NCBI GenBank assembly: GCA_023415055.1
Contig: JAEZLZ010000058.1
Coordinates: 124,001 to 188,000 of the forward strand
DNA: 64,000 bases
Direction: 5' to 3'
Source: Bacillota bacterium
GTDB lineage: Bacteria > Bacillota > Clostridia > Lachnospirales > Lachnospiraceae
Shown: in pieces, positions 8,755-17,096 of the stretch
Layout: each line of letters starts with the position of its first letter
Position numbering within the stretch: the stretch's first letter is position 1
Notes under the pieces: generated by a model
Seen by the model: the letters and a program-made list of their open reading frames with translations, nothing else
Told to the model about the DNA's origin: nothing
Database searches by the model: none
Translations under genes and position numbers: made by a program

Positions 8755-9516
8755 ATGAATGAACTGTTGACTACAAAGCAATTTGCCAATATGTGTGGCG
8801 TAGAGAAACGTACTTTATTTTACTATGACGAAATAGATTTGCTCAAGCCTGCTCATAGAACTGAGGCCGGCTATCGGCTTTATCTACCGGAACAAATCGA
8901 TACCCTGAGTATGATTAAAGCGCTCCAGTCGGTAGGCATGTCTTTAGAAGAAATTAGAGCCTTAATGCATGAAAGTGATCTAGATCATTGCAATAGGCTC
9001 CTTTATAACCAGATATTATTACTCAGACAAAAACAAGAGGAATTAAAGCAGGCTGAACAGATGCTAGCATATACGATAAAAGAATTGGCAGAATATTCGA
9101 GCATAGGATATGACAATTTCCATATTACTGAGGAAACAGAAGAATTACTCATCACTCAGCCGATAACGGCTCACTCAAATGTCTATGTAAATTACCTTAC
9201 TTATGGATATCACCACGGAGTCACAATTGAAAATTGGTCTACCATGTATCCCGAGCTAGTGTATAAAAAGGCATTAAATCATAAGCAAGCAAATGCACGC
9301 AAACCTGCCGGTACCTATGGTTGTGTATATCTGTTCGCTCCAAACGGAGAGATAACTCAGACGATTCACAAATTTATTCAGTTGCTGCAAGACAAGTCTC
9401 TGGAAACGGAAGGTCCTATCTACATGGAGGAAATTTCTAATGACTTTATTCGTTTCCCGAACCAGAATTATTTATTTAAGTTTACAATAAAAATTCACAA
9501 CAAAAAGATTCCTTGA
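8755..9516 (+). CDS. MerR-family transcriptional regulator with C-terminal effector domain
   Basis: 253 aa. The N-terminal winged helix (LLTTKQFANMCGVEKRTLFYYDEIDLLKP...GYRLYLPEQIDTLSMI) and long coiled-coil (residues ~75-110) are typical of MerR regulators. The C-terminal ~130 residues resemble the GyrI/BmrR-like small-molecule-binding domain in size and position (TYGCVYLFAPNGEI, then YMEEISNDFIRF), though I cannot identify ligand residues. It is divergent from the MATE exporter, the arrangement of a drug-responsive activator with its pump. A GGAGAG site precedes the ATG. It is followed by a strong terminator hairpin. Confidence 0.85.
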   Translation: MNELLTTKQFANMCGVEKRTLFYYDEIDLLKPAHRTEAGYRLYLPEQIDTLSMIKALQSVGMSLEEIRALMHESDLDHCNRLLYNQILLLRQKQEELKQAEQMLAYTIKELAEYSSIGYDNFHITEETEELLITQPITAHSNVYVNYLTYGYHHGVTIENWSTMYPELVYKKALNHKQANARKPAGTYGCVYLFAPNGEITQTIHKFIQLLQDKSLETEGPIYMEEISNDFIRFPNQNYLFKFTIKIHNKKIP

Positions 9517-9534
9517 TACCTGTTTACATAATTT

Positions 9535-9574
9535 AAAAGCCGTCACACTACCCAAAGGTCATGTAACGGCTTTT
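9535..9574. terminator. Terminator between MerR gene and kinase operon
   Basis: Stem AAAAGCCGTCACA with TGTAACGGCTTTT (one G-T pair) around a ~14-nt loop, A-rich on one side and T-rich on the other, so it can act in both directions. Its sequence is nearly repeated at 16572-16614. The rest of the gap to 9746 is AT-rich with nothing recognised. Confidence 0.8.
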
Positions 9575-9746
9575 ATCATTTCTTTATCAATAGATCATTC
9601 ATTACCATCTTTTAATTCACAAAACATGTATGAGGTCGTGTACTAGTTCAGTCTTTATAATCAATTATACTTCCAAGATCATAACTACCTTTATTATTTT
9701 TTTTCATAAGCTCTATCTTATCGGAATTACATAATTATCATAACGT

Positions 9747-11222
9747 CTACTCTATCTTACGAATCAAAGGGTAAATGCTGCAATATTTCATAAAAGCCGC
9801 ATCGTAATATACCTTTGCAGTTTCATCTGGTTTGTAACATGTACAAGCCTTAGAATCCTGTATGGAATTTGTAAATGTTTGGTACTCAGATATTATACCC
9901 AGATCAATCATGGCAGCTGCTGCCACTGCCATGGAGGGAAGGTATTCACTGTCGTCGTAGACAAAAACCTCATGGTTCAGCATATCTGCCAGTATCTGGC
10001 ACCATGTTTTACATCGTGCACCACCACCAATGATGGATATTTTATTAGGACTCCGTCCGATACTTTCCATTCCCTGTCGTATGGAATATGCAACTCCTTC
10101 TAGGCATGCTCTTGCCATGTCTTGCTTTGTTGTCTCTGGCACAATTCCAATGTAGCAGCCTTTTATGTCAGGATCCATTACAGGAAATCTTTCTCCTGCT
10201 ATATAAGGAAGAAATATAACTCCATGACTCCCAGTACTACTGTTTTGCAATAATTGATCAATATAATCATATTTATGCTCCTGCATATCTTCCGGTGTTA
10301 ATGTTGTACTAATCCATTTATGCACATTTCCTGCATTTAAAAATGGAACGACATTAATAAATAAATCCTTTTGAATTGCAGCCAGATTAAACACTCCTTG
10401 TCTGTTTAGCACATCCTTAGAGACGGATGCCACCCAACCAGAGGTCCCCAGGTTAATATTGTATTCACCCTCACGGGAAATGCCACTTGCTAATGTAGTT
10501 GCTCCTGCATCCCCTGTTCCAACATATACCGGTGTACCAACCTGATAACCACTTTCGATTGCTCCCAGTTCAGTAATACCACCTGCTTTTTCATTGGCAT
10601 AGGCTAATTGAGGCAGAATATCATAGCTTATCTGAAACTGTTCCATCCATTCCTTCATCCATTGTTTTCTATGTATGTCCATTAAACCGGTAGTCGCGCA
10701 ACTAGTAACATCGGATACATAGTGATTGGTCAATTTCGCAATGATATAATCTTTTGAGCTAAACAACACTTTATAGATATTTTGATAGATATCATATTTA
10801 TTTTGTTTCATCCATAATAATTTTGCAAAGGGAATGGAACCATTAAAATCATTACCTGTATAGTTCAATATAGTAGCATTTCCTATGAGACCCTCAATTT
10901 CTATTGCCTGTTTCTCTGCTCGACCATCAGAATATAGAATAGCATTATCAATTGCCCTGTTCTCATGATCTATCAAAATAACGTCCTGCATCTGACCACT
11001 CATTACTATGCCAATAATATTTGATTTATTATATTGCGATATAAAGTTTCGTGAGATTTTGAGAAAAGCTTGATACCAATCATCGGGACGTTGTTCTTTC
11101 TTATCCTCTTCAAATATTGTTTCGATATCCAGGCTATTTGTATAGACTGGTTCTCCATTCTCAGAGACGAGAACCCCTTTAATTGCTGTAGTACCAATAT
11201 CAAATGTTGCAATATATCTCAT
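9747..11222 (-). CDS. FGGY-family carbohydrate kinase
   Basis: 491-aa cytoplasmic ATP-dependent sugar kinase of the xylulokinase/LsrK/glycerol kinase family. FGGY N-domain: phosphate-1 motif TFDIGTTAIKG at residues 5-15, then MSGQMQDVILID near 90. C-domain: GTGDAGATTLASGI, then IIGGGARCKTWCQILADML. The SGQMQD segment replaces the SGQMHG of true xylulokinases, so the substrate is probably not D-xylulose. It is the last gene of the SorC/ABC operon; its ATG follows the TrpA-like gene's TAG by one base. It presumably phosphorylates the imported sugar or polyol, as LsrK does for AI-2 in lsr operons. Confidence 0.88.
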   Translation of the reverse strand: MRYIATFDIGTTAIKGVLVSENGEPVYTNSLDIETIFEEDKKEQRPDDWYQAFLKISRNFISQYNKSNIIGIVMSGQMQDVILIDHENRAIDNAILYSDGRAEKQAIEIEGLIGNATILNYTGNDFNGSIPFAKLLWMKQNKYDIYQNIYKVLFSSKDYIIAKLTNHYVSDVTSCATTGLMDIHRKQWMKEWMEQFQISYDILPQLAYANEKAGGITELGAIESGYQVGTPVYVGTGDAGATTLASGISREGEYNINLGTSGWVASVSKDVLNRQGVFNLAAIQKDLFINVVPFLNAGNVHKWISTTLTPEDMQEHKYDYIDQLLQNSSTGSHGVIFLPYIAGERFPVMDPDIKGCYIGIVPETTKQDMARACLEGVAYSIRQGMESIGRSPNKISIIGGGARCKTWCQILADMLNHEVFVYDDSEYLPSMAVAAAAMIDLGIISEYQTFTNSIQDSKACTCYKPDETAKVYYDAAFMKYCSIYPLIRKIE

Positions 11223-11223
11223 T

Positions 11224-11994
11224 CTACCTCACTCCTTCTGTCGCTTCCTTCAACAGGTATATGAACTTTACCAATTCTTCAAGTGATTCCATACGCTTTT
11301 TCATCATAGCCGTTCCAACTATTACGCCATCAAATCCATTTAACAGTAATTCCTTAACCCTTTCCGGTGTCGATATTCCAAAACCAGCAAATACATTTAT
11401 ATCTTTATATTGTTTTGTTTGCTTTAATAATTCAGAATAATTATCTGAATTAATCTGCATGCCTGTCGGACCGGAATAAAGCTGTTGATAAATCAGTGCA
11501 TAATTTTCTAAGCATCTTTGTACCTGTTCATAATTCATATCCGGGCTAATAAATCCTACAACATCAACTTCATAAGAAGATAACCTTTTTTCCAACACCA
11601 GTCTTTCATCAATGGTCATATCCGGAATAACAATTGCATCAATCAACTTTTCCTCCGCAAGCTCAAGATAAAAATCCTGTTGCATGATATCTTTTTTATA
11701 GGCCATTAACCAGATTGGTCTTTCTACTTCATTACGTACCTTTTGCCAAAACAATAGATCTGTTGCGATAGACATATCAATTGCTTGGTGTGCAAGTTGA
11801 ATTATATCTCCGTCTGCCATAGGTTCTTTCGCCGGATATCCTATTTCTAAAATATCAATTTGGGCTTTCTCACATTCTCGTAATGTTTCACAAAAACTTT
11901 CCCTATCAGGATATCCAGCTGTCAAGTATCCCACCAATATGTGTCCCTTTTTATTAAGTATCTTTTGGTTTTTAGGTGATTTTATGATTTTCAT
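11224..11994 (-). CDS. Tryptophan synthase alpha-like (TrpA-fold) protein in a sugar operon
   Basis: 256 aa with the whole TrpA-type TIM barrel signature: GYLTAGYPD (21-30), DILEIGYPAKEPMADGD (47-63), YSGPTG, GFGISTPERVKE, DGVIVGTAMMK. The two catalytic acids of TrpA (Salmonella E49 and D60) align with E50 and D61. The C-terminal phosphate-binding glycines are kept. The characteristic PFSDP of TrpA is changed to PAKEP and no trpB or other trp gene is present. It overlaps the permease gene by 4 bp and is followed directly by the kinase. By TrpA chemistry it may be a retro-aldolase acting on the phosphorylated sugar; this is inference. A true stand-alone indole-glycerol-phosphate lyase is the alternative. 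Confidence 0.8.
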   Translation of the reverse strand: MKIIKSPKNQKILNKKGHILVGYLTAGYPDRESFCETLRECEKAQIDILEIGYPAKEPMADGDIIQLAHQAIDMSIATDLLFWQKVRNEVERPIWLMAYKKDIMQQDFYLELAEEKLIDAIVIPDMTIDERLVLEKRLSSYEVDVVGFISPDMNYEQVQRCLENYALIYQQLYSGPTGMQINSDNYSELLKQTKQYKDINVFAGFGISTPERVKELLLNGFDGVIVGTAMMKKRMESLEELVKFIYLLKEATEGVR

Positions 11995-12944
11995 TTTGCA
12001 TCACCACGTCCAATCCGCTGAGCGATGACAGCTAATATAATGATACATCCGGTTAATACATCCTGCATAAAGGATGGTACTTGAAGGATTGTCAATCCAT
12101 TGGCCAAGATACCAAGAATAGCTGCTCCAATAAAGGTACCCCATACATTCGGTACACCTTCGCGGAATACTGTAGATCCTAAATACACTGCGGCATAAGC
12201 TTGCAGAAAGTATCCATCGCCACCTGTTGGATGCGCGGAACCTAATCTTGATGCCATAAGCATACCTGTTGCGGCAGAGAGCATTCCACATAATGCAAAC
12301 GCTAATCTTTTATATTTCTTAACATTAATTCCAGAGACTTTGGATGCTTCTTCACTTCCGCCAATGGCATATAATTTACGCCCAAAGGAAGTATGACGCA
12401 TGATAAACCAAAAAACTAATACTACTACAATCATTATGATGGATAACATCGGTATACCAATTACGTTTTTTGATCCAAGGACAGAAAAGCTCTTTGGAAT
12501 ATTTTCAAATACAGTCGCTCCTCCGGTCAACCAAAATGTTATACCTGCTAAGATGGTACTCATACCAAGTGTTGTTATGAATGATAATATTTTAAACTTA
12601 GTAACAAGCCATCCACTCATCCAACCGATTAAAAAACAAAGTATTACTGGAACGGAAAAGCACACGATCAATGGCATTCCTGCAACTGCTAATTTGGCTG
12701 CAACTACACCCCCCAAACTTGCCAATGCCCCTACGGATAAGTCAAACTCGCCCACGCTCATTGCCAACGTAGCACCTAAAGCTATAATAACTAATAGTGA
12801 AATTTGTTTCGTTATATTAATGAAATTAGATAATGTCAAAAATGCATCCGGTCGCATAAAGCTAAATATTATCACTACAATAATTCCTGCAATTATTGTT
12901 CCATAGGATTGAAATAGTCCTATGATAGAAAACTTCTTGTTCAT
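11991..12944 (-). CDS. CUT2-family sugar ABC transporter permease
   Basis: 317-aa RbsC/LsrC-like permease with about 8-10 hydrophobic helices. It has the conserved periplasmic/cytoplasmic segment LVIIALGATLAMSVGEFDLSVGALASLGGVVAAKL and YAIGGSEEASKVSGINV, the EAA-like loop of this family. It is the only permease in the operon and so probably acts as a homodimer with the double-domain ATPase upstream. Its stop overlaps the start of the TrpA-like gene (ATGA-type overlap). Substrate is unknown; ribose, AI-2, polyols and other monosaccharides are all used by this family. Confidence 0.92.
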   Translation of the reverse strand: MNKKFSIIGLFQSYGTIIAGIIVVIIFSFMRPDAFLTLSNFINITKQISLLVIIALGATLAMSVGEFDLSVGALASLGGVVAAKLAVAGMPLIVCFSVPVILCFLIGWMSGWLVTKFKILSFITTLGMSTILAGITFWLTGGATVFENIPKSFSVLGSKNVIGIPMLSIIMIVVVLVFWFIMRHTSFGRKLYAIGGSEEASKVSGINVKKYKRLAFALCGMLSAATGMLMASRLGSAHPTGGDGYFLQAYAAVYLGSTVFREGVPNVWGTFIGAAILGILANGLTILQVPSFMQDVLTGCIIILAVIAQRIGRGDAK

Positions 12945-12972
12945 ACCTCATCAACTCCTTTTCATTGCATCA

Positions 12973-14460
12973 TTACTTCTCTTGTGCATAACAAGCTGCC
13001 AGAACTGTCTCAGCGGTAAGATTTTCATTCTTAAATATTTGCTTAGTACGTCCATTCGCCATAACTTGTATATTATCGGCCACCTCTAATACTTCCTTTA
13101 AATCAGAAGATACAAATACTACTGCATTGCCCTCATCTGCTTTATTACGAAGAAGCTTATGAATTTCAGCTCTTGTTACGACATCTACTGCCTGTGTAGG
13201 TTCATCACACAGCAAAACCTTAGGATTTGACATAAGTGCTTTTGCAAATACAACCTTTTGCTGATTACCACCAGAAAGCTGTAATACCGGTTGATTAGGA
13301 CCTTCCGTCTTGATGCTTAAGGCTTTAATTTTATCAATTGTGTCTGATACTTCTCTCTTTTCATTAATTACACCTAACTTGGCATAATCATTGATGGTAG
13401 AAAGAACTATATTTTGCTTCACATTAAGGCTACTTACCAGAGCCATTCTTCTACGATCCTCACAGATAATCACCATACCGTTGGATATAGAATTAGCAGG
13501 CGTTGGATGATTGGTTTGCTTTCCATCCAGTTTGATCTGACCGCTTGAGATAGCTCTATAACCATAGATGCTTTCCAGCATTTCGGTTCGTCCGCTACCT
13601 CCCAATCCAAAGATACCTAGAATTTCACCCTTATGCACAGTTATATTAGCATTTTTAACTATTTTATCTTTTGATTGTAAGTTCTCAACCACTAGAAGTG
13701 GCTCGCCAAAATTCTTACCGGAAGATAATTTCTCGCTAACCCAATTATCAGTCATTAGAGAAATAATTCTGTCCTTATCTATGTCTTTCGTCTCGACTGT
13801 CTTCACCATTTGACCATTCTTAAATACAGTAATACGACTTGTCAAACGGAAAATTTCATCCATACGGTGTGTCACATATAGAATTGCAGTTCCCTTGGCT
13901 TTTAGTTTTGCTATTGTTGAAAAGAGCATCTCAGCCTCTTTATCAGTTAAGGAAGCTGTAGGTTCATCTAAGATTAATAGCTTACAATCCGTCATCATCG
14001 CACGTATTATTTCTATTAGTGTCTTCTGAGGTGGGGTCAAGGATGAAGCAGGTACATTAAGGTCTATGTCAATTTCCAGTTCCTTCGTTACTTGTTCAAC
14101 TCTCCTTCGCATCTTCCCCCAGTCAACAGCAATACCATTTTTCTTCTCATAAGCTAAACCTAGGTACGCATTCTCTATCCCATTGAAAGCTGGAATCAAA
14201 TTTCTGTCCTGGTGAATAACATTAATTCCAATCTGGCGACTTTGCTGTGGATTCGCAATGGTAACCTTTTCTCCATTCCAGATAATCTCTCCTTGATCCA
14301 TACTGTATACACCAGTTAAAATCTTAATCAAGGTGGATTTGCCAGCTCCGTTTTCTCCAACCAATCCGTGAATCTCACCTTCTTTTATCTGAAAGTTAAT
14401 ATCCTTTAACGCATACATATTCCCAAATTGCTTGGTGATTTGTTTCGTTTCTAAAAGCAT
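12973..14460 (-). CDS. CUT2-family sugar ABC transporter ATP-binding protein (two ABC domains)
   Basis: 495 aa, RbsA/MglA-like. The first ABC domain has Walker A GENGAGKSTLIK (~35) and Walker B LLILDEPTASL. The family's usual non-canonical signature replaces the LSGGQ of the first half (VPASSLTPPQKTLIEIIRAM). The second domain has a degenerate Walker A (GLGGSGRTEML), signature QLSGGNQQKVVFAKAL and Walker B VLLCDEPTQAVDV. This pairing of one active and one degenerate site is normal for CUT2 ATPases. AAGGGG precedes the ATG. It lies between the binding protein and permease genes. Confidence 0.95.
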   Translation of the reverse strand: MLLETKQITKQFGNMYALKDINFQIKEGEIHGLVGENGAGKSTLIKILTGVYSMDQGEIIWNGEKVTIANPQQSRQIGINVIHQDRNLIPAFNGIENAYLGLAYEKKNGIAVDWGKMRRRVEQVTKELEIDIDLNVPASSLTPPQKTLIEIIRAMMTDCKLLILDEPTASLTDKEAEMLFSTIAKLKAKGTAILYVTHRMDEIFRLTSRITVFKNGQMVKTVETKDIDKDRIISLMTDNWVSEKLSSGKNFGEPLLVVENLQSKDKIVKNANITVHKGEILGIFGLGGSGRTEMLESIYGYRAISSGQIKLDGKQTNHPTPANSISNGMVIICEDRRRMALVSSLNVKQNIVLSTINDYAKLGVINEKREVSDTIDKIKALSIKTEGPNQPVLQLSGGNQQKVVFAKALMSNPKVLLCDEPTQAVDVVTRAEIHKLLRNKADEGNAVVFVSSDLKEVLEVADNIQVMANGRTKQIFKNENLTAETVLAACYAQEK

Positions 14461-14500
14461 TCGTATTCACCCCTTACATGGCTTTCATCTTCAAATAATC

Positions 14501-15445
14501 TTATTTATCTTTTGTGACGAGTGTTGCCGGAGCATATTTTTCGCCTTTTTCAACATCTTCTTCGTTAAAGGTCTTAACCATATCATCTAATACGATTTGT
14601 GCCATTCCTTCAAAGTTTTGAGCTAAGGTTGCTTTAAGAGTTGTATCACCTTTAATTAATTCAACTGCTTGCTCATTACCATCAATACCAACTACAATTA
14701 CTTCATCCCTGCCTGCATCCTGTAATGCTTGAGTTGCACCAATAGCCGGTTCGTCCCATGCACACCATATTGCTTTAATAGAACCTTTTTCCGGATTAGC
14801 GAGAAGGAGGTTTTCTACTATCGTTCTAGCACTATCAATAGGTCCAGGAACTTCAACATGTTGTTCTGTGATTAATTTAATATTGGGATAATCCGGAATT
14901 ATTTTATCAAAAGCTTGTGATCTCTTTACAACACCCGGATGAGGACGATGAGTTAATGCGATGATGTCTCCCTCTCCACCCATAAGATCATCAAAAAGAT
15001 ACTTTGTAATAGTCTCTCCCATGGCATAATTGTCACTTGTAGCATTAACTACCATTCCCTCCAAGAACCCACTGTCACAACCAAATACAGGTATTCCTGC
15101 ATCTAAGGCACTCTGTAATTGTGTCTGAACTTGACTAGGGTCTGCGCTTACTAATACGATAGCATCTGTTTTTGCGGATACAACATCTTCGATTCTGCTT
15201 GCTAATTGTGCAAAATCATTCTTCGTGTCTACTACATTTACTTTAATTCCAACCTTCTCCATACCTGCCCTTAGATATTCCACCATTTGATTTGTTGTAA
15301 CAGAGCTCAAATATGGAGTTAGTATTGATACGTTCTTTCCCTCTGGTCCTTTAGAGTCTTTTGTAGAAGAAGCGTTACCACATGCTACCATAGATAAAAT
15401 CATTGCTAATACTACGACCATGGATAATAATTTTTTCGTTTTCAT
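14501..15445 (-). CDS. Sugar-binding lipoprotein of the CUT2 transporter
   Basis: 314 aa. Lipoprotein signal peptide with lipobox SMVACG (Cys ~22), then a type I periplasmic binding fold (VSILTPYLSS, AIVLVSADPSQVQTQLQSAL, GIPVFGCDSG, IKAIWCAWDEPAIGATQAL, VVGIDGN). It captures the substrate outside the membrane and delivers it to the permease. GGAGG precedes the ATG. It is the second gene after the SorC regulator (18-nt gap). The ligand cannot be read from the sequence. Confidence 0.93.
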   Translation of the reverse strand: MKTKKLLSMVVVLAMILSMVACGNASSTKDSKGPEGKNVSILTPYLSSVTTNQMVEYLRAGMEKVGIKVNVVDTKNDFAQLASRIEDVVSAKTDAIVLVSADPSQVQTQLQSALDAGIPVFGCDSGFLEGMVVNATSDNYAMGETITKYLFDDLMGGEGDIIALTHRPHPGVVKRSQAFDKIIPDYPNIKLITEQHVEVPGPIDSARTIVENLLLANPEKGSIKAIWCAWDEPAIGATQALQDAGRDEVIVVGIDGNEQAVELIKGDTTLKATLAQNFEGMAQIVLDDMVKTFNEEDVEKGEKYAPATLVTKDK

Positions 15446-15463
15446 TATAGAACCCTCCTTGTT

Positions 15464-16396
15464 TTATAATTGTTTGGCTGTATTAATATCTGTCATTAGG
15501 ACATCAATGTAACCACTTAGCAGTGCCGCTTTTATCGAGGCTACCTTACTATCTCCATAGGCACATGCGATTATTTTGCTATTTTTAATATCGTTTAATG
15601 TTTGTCCAATTGTACGTTTCGTTAAACCTGTCTCAATAATATCACCCTTTGAATTTAAATAAGATGTGCAAACTGATGCAACAGCTTCTGACTGTAATAG
15701 GCTTTCTATATCTTCTTGGGAAAGTGCACCCGCTCTTACATTTGTGGAGTTCATATCAACTTGTCCTATACCTACGATTGCAACATTACATTTTTTACCT
15801 ATTTGCAAAACACTTGCAATTTCAGGTTCCTTCGTAAATATCTCACAGGTCTGTTCATTTTTTACAACAATCGGGGCGTTAAGTACATATGCCTTTCCAC
15901 CTGTTTTCTCGGCAAACTTTTGAGCTATTACATTCGCATGCCACTCTGGATTAATTGTTCCTATTCCACCAACTAGTGGAACAAAATCCAAACCATAGCG
16001 CTCAAAATTATTCACTTCGTTTAAAAGGCTGAGGATTGTTTGACCACTCATCACTCCAATTAAGTCGTTGTCTCTTATATATGCATATAAATGTTTTGCT
16101 GCTTGCGCGCTGAATAGCTCCTGTCTACTATGTTCTGTATCATTAGATGTATTAACAACAAGCGCATCCTTTATCTTATATTTCTTAATTAGTTCATTTT
16201 CTAATCTTGTTTCTTCAGCATAAGGATTGTTAATATTAATTGATACTACATTACTTGATCTTGCTGTTGCCAATAGGCGGCTTATCTGTGGCCTAGATAT
16301 ACCTAGTTGTGCTGAAATCTCCTTCTGGCTTAAATTTTCTTCGTAGTATAACTGACAAACCTTAATTACAATTCTTATATCGTCTGTAATCGCCAT
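15464..16396 (-). CDS. SorC/DeoR-type (LsrR-like) transcriptional regulator
   Basis: 310 aa. N-terminal helix-turn-helix (LYYEENLSQKEISAQLGISRPQISRLLATAR, residues ~17-47), then the SorC sugar-phosphate-sensing domain (LVPLVGGIGTINPEWHANVIAQKFAEKTGG, VGIGQVDMNST, VASVCTSYLNSKGDII). Members of this family are typically inactivated or activated by the phosphorylated product of the operon's kinase (phospho-AI-2 for LsrR). It is the promoter-proximal gene of its own operon with AAGGAG before ATG 16396. Two matching TGAAA-N4-TTTCA palindromes flank the promoter, which suggests autoregulation. Confidence 0.9.
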   Translation of the reverse strand: MAITDDIRIVIKVCQLYYEENLSQKEISAQLGISRPQISRLLATARSSNVVSININNPYAEETRLENELIKKYKIKDALVVNTSNDTEHSRQELFSAQAAKHLYAYIRDNDLIGVMSGQTILSLLNEVNNFERYGLDFVPLVGGIGTINPEWHANVIAQKFAEKTGGKAYVLNAPIVVKNEQTCEIFTKEPEIASVLQIGKKCNVAIVGIGQVDMNSTNVRAGALSQEDIESLLQSEAVASVCTSYLNSKGDIIETGLTKRTIGQTLNDIKNSKIIACAYGDSKVASIKAALLSGYIDVLMTDINTAKQL

Positions 16397-16431
16397 AGGA
16401 ACTCCTTTCTTTTGAAATTTTGTTCGTGTAG

Positions 16432-16517
16432 TGAAATATATTTCATACTTATGTTATATCATCTTTCGACACTACCGTCAATAAATTTCATCATATTGTA
16501 TATTGAAACTAATTTCA
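16432..16517 (-). promoter_or_regulatory. SorC operon promoter with two TGAAA-N4-TTTCA operators
   Basis: Minus strand -35 TTGACG (16481-16476) and -10 TATAAC (16458-16453), 17-nt spacer. A perfect palindrome TGAAATATATTTCA lies downstream of the -10 at 16432-16445. A second copy of the same pattern, TGAAACTAATTTCA, lies upstream of the -35 at 16504-16517. Centres are 72 bp apart, close to seven helical turns, compatible with loop formation by a tetrameric SorC protein. No other strong dyad is visible here. Confidence 0.7.
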
Positions 16518-16571
16518 CGGTATTGTTTTTGTATTAAATGCACAATTAGTTCAATGTTTAAATATCAATAC

Positions 16572-16614
16572 AAAAAGCCGCTACACAACCCTAAAGTCAT
16601 GTAACGGCTATTTT
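16572..16614 (-). terminator. Terminator of the rpsF-ssb-rpsR operon
   Basis: On the minus strand the stem AGCCGTTACA / TGTAGCGGCT ends in five T. It lies about 130 nt past the rpsR stop. It shares about 33 of 38 positions with the hairpin at 9535-9574. Confidence 0.8.
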
Positions 16615-16687
16615 CATTTCATATTTCATCGTATACAAATCACGTAATACGATTTTCACAATAGCTGGAACCCCAGTAAAACAAGGG

Positions 16688-16779
16688 CTTAATCCATTGT
16701 GTAAGGCATAAGTGCGATTGTCGAGACATATCGCATCAGTATCTTAATCCATTGTGTAAGGCATAAGTGCGATATGTCT
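16688..16779. repeat. 31-nt duplication of the rpsR 3' end with an overlapping inverted repeat
   Basis: The last 10 codons of rpsR plus stop region (16743-16773) are repeated without a mismatch at 16688-16718, 55 bp downstream in the gene's direction. In addition 16724-16735 (AGACATATCGCA) is the exact inverse complement of 16768-16779 inside rpsR, so the transcript can fold this end into a 12-bp stem. The second copy also ends in TAA in the same phase. It does not alter the encoded S18 protein. Confidence 0.9.
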
Positions 16780-17016
16780 TGCACGCTTAACAGCTACGGT
16801 TAAAGCTCTCTGATGCTTTGCGCAGTTGCCGGTGATTCTTCTGGGAAGGATCTTGCCTCTCTCAGATACATATCTCTTTAACTTATTGGTATCCTTATAA
16901 TCAATTCCTGTGTGGTTCTTGTCAGCACAGAATACGCATACTTTCTTTCTTCTGCGTCCGAAGGTTTTTCTCTTCATCGGAGAATCGCCTTTGTCTTCGT
17001 TTCTCTTGAATGCCAT
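16744..17016 (-). CDS. rpsR: 30S ribosomal protein S18
   Basis: 90-aa ribosomal protein of the 30S platform that pairs with S6. Landmarks: KVCVFCADK, IDYKDTNKLKRYVSERGKILPRRITGNCAKHQRALTVAVKRARHIALMPY, the standard bacterial S18 core. The N-terminal ~15 residues are basic and variable. It is the last gene of rpsF-ssb-rpsR. Its 3' end is duplicated downstream (see the repeat entry). Confidence 0.98.
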   Translation of the reverse strand: MAFKRNEDKGDSPMKRKTFGRRRKKVCVFCADKNHTGIDYKDTNKLKRYVSERGKILPRRITGNCAKHQRALTVAVKRARHIALMPYTMD

Positions 17017-17096
17017 GTCATGACCTCCTTATCCGATTTTTCATGCTAGGCGGAATAGCGAACGAATCCGTCTATTTATGATTATTTCTTTAAATT

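Noticed and set aside
11224..11994. Annotation as ordinary trpA
   Set aside because: No trpB or other trp gene, a changed active-site loop, and tight coupling to sugar transport and kinase genes make biosynthetic tryptophan synthase unlikely.
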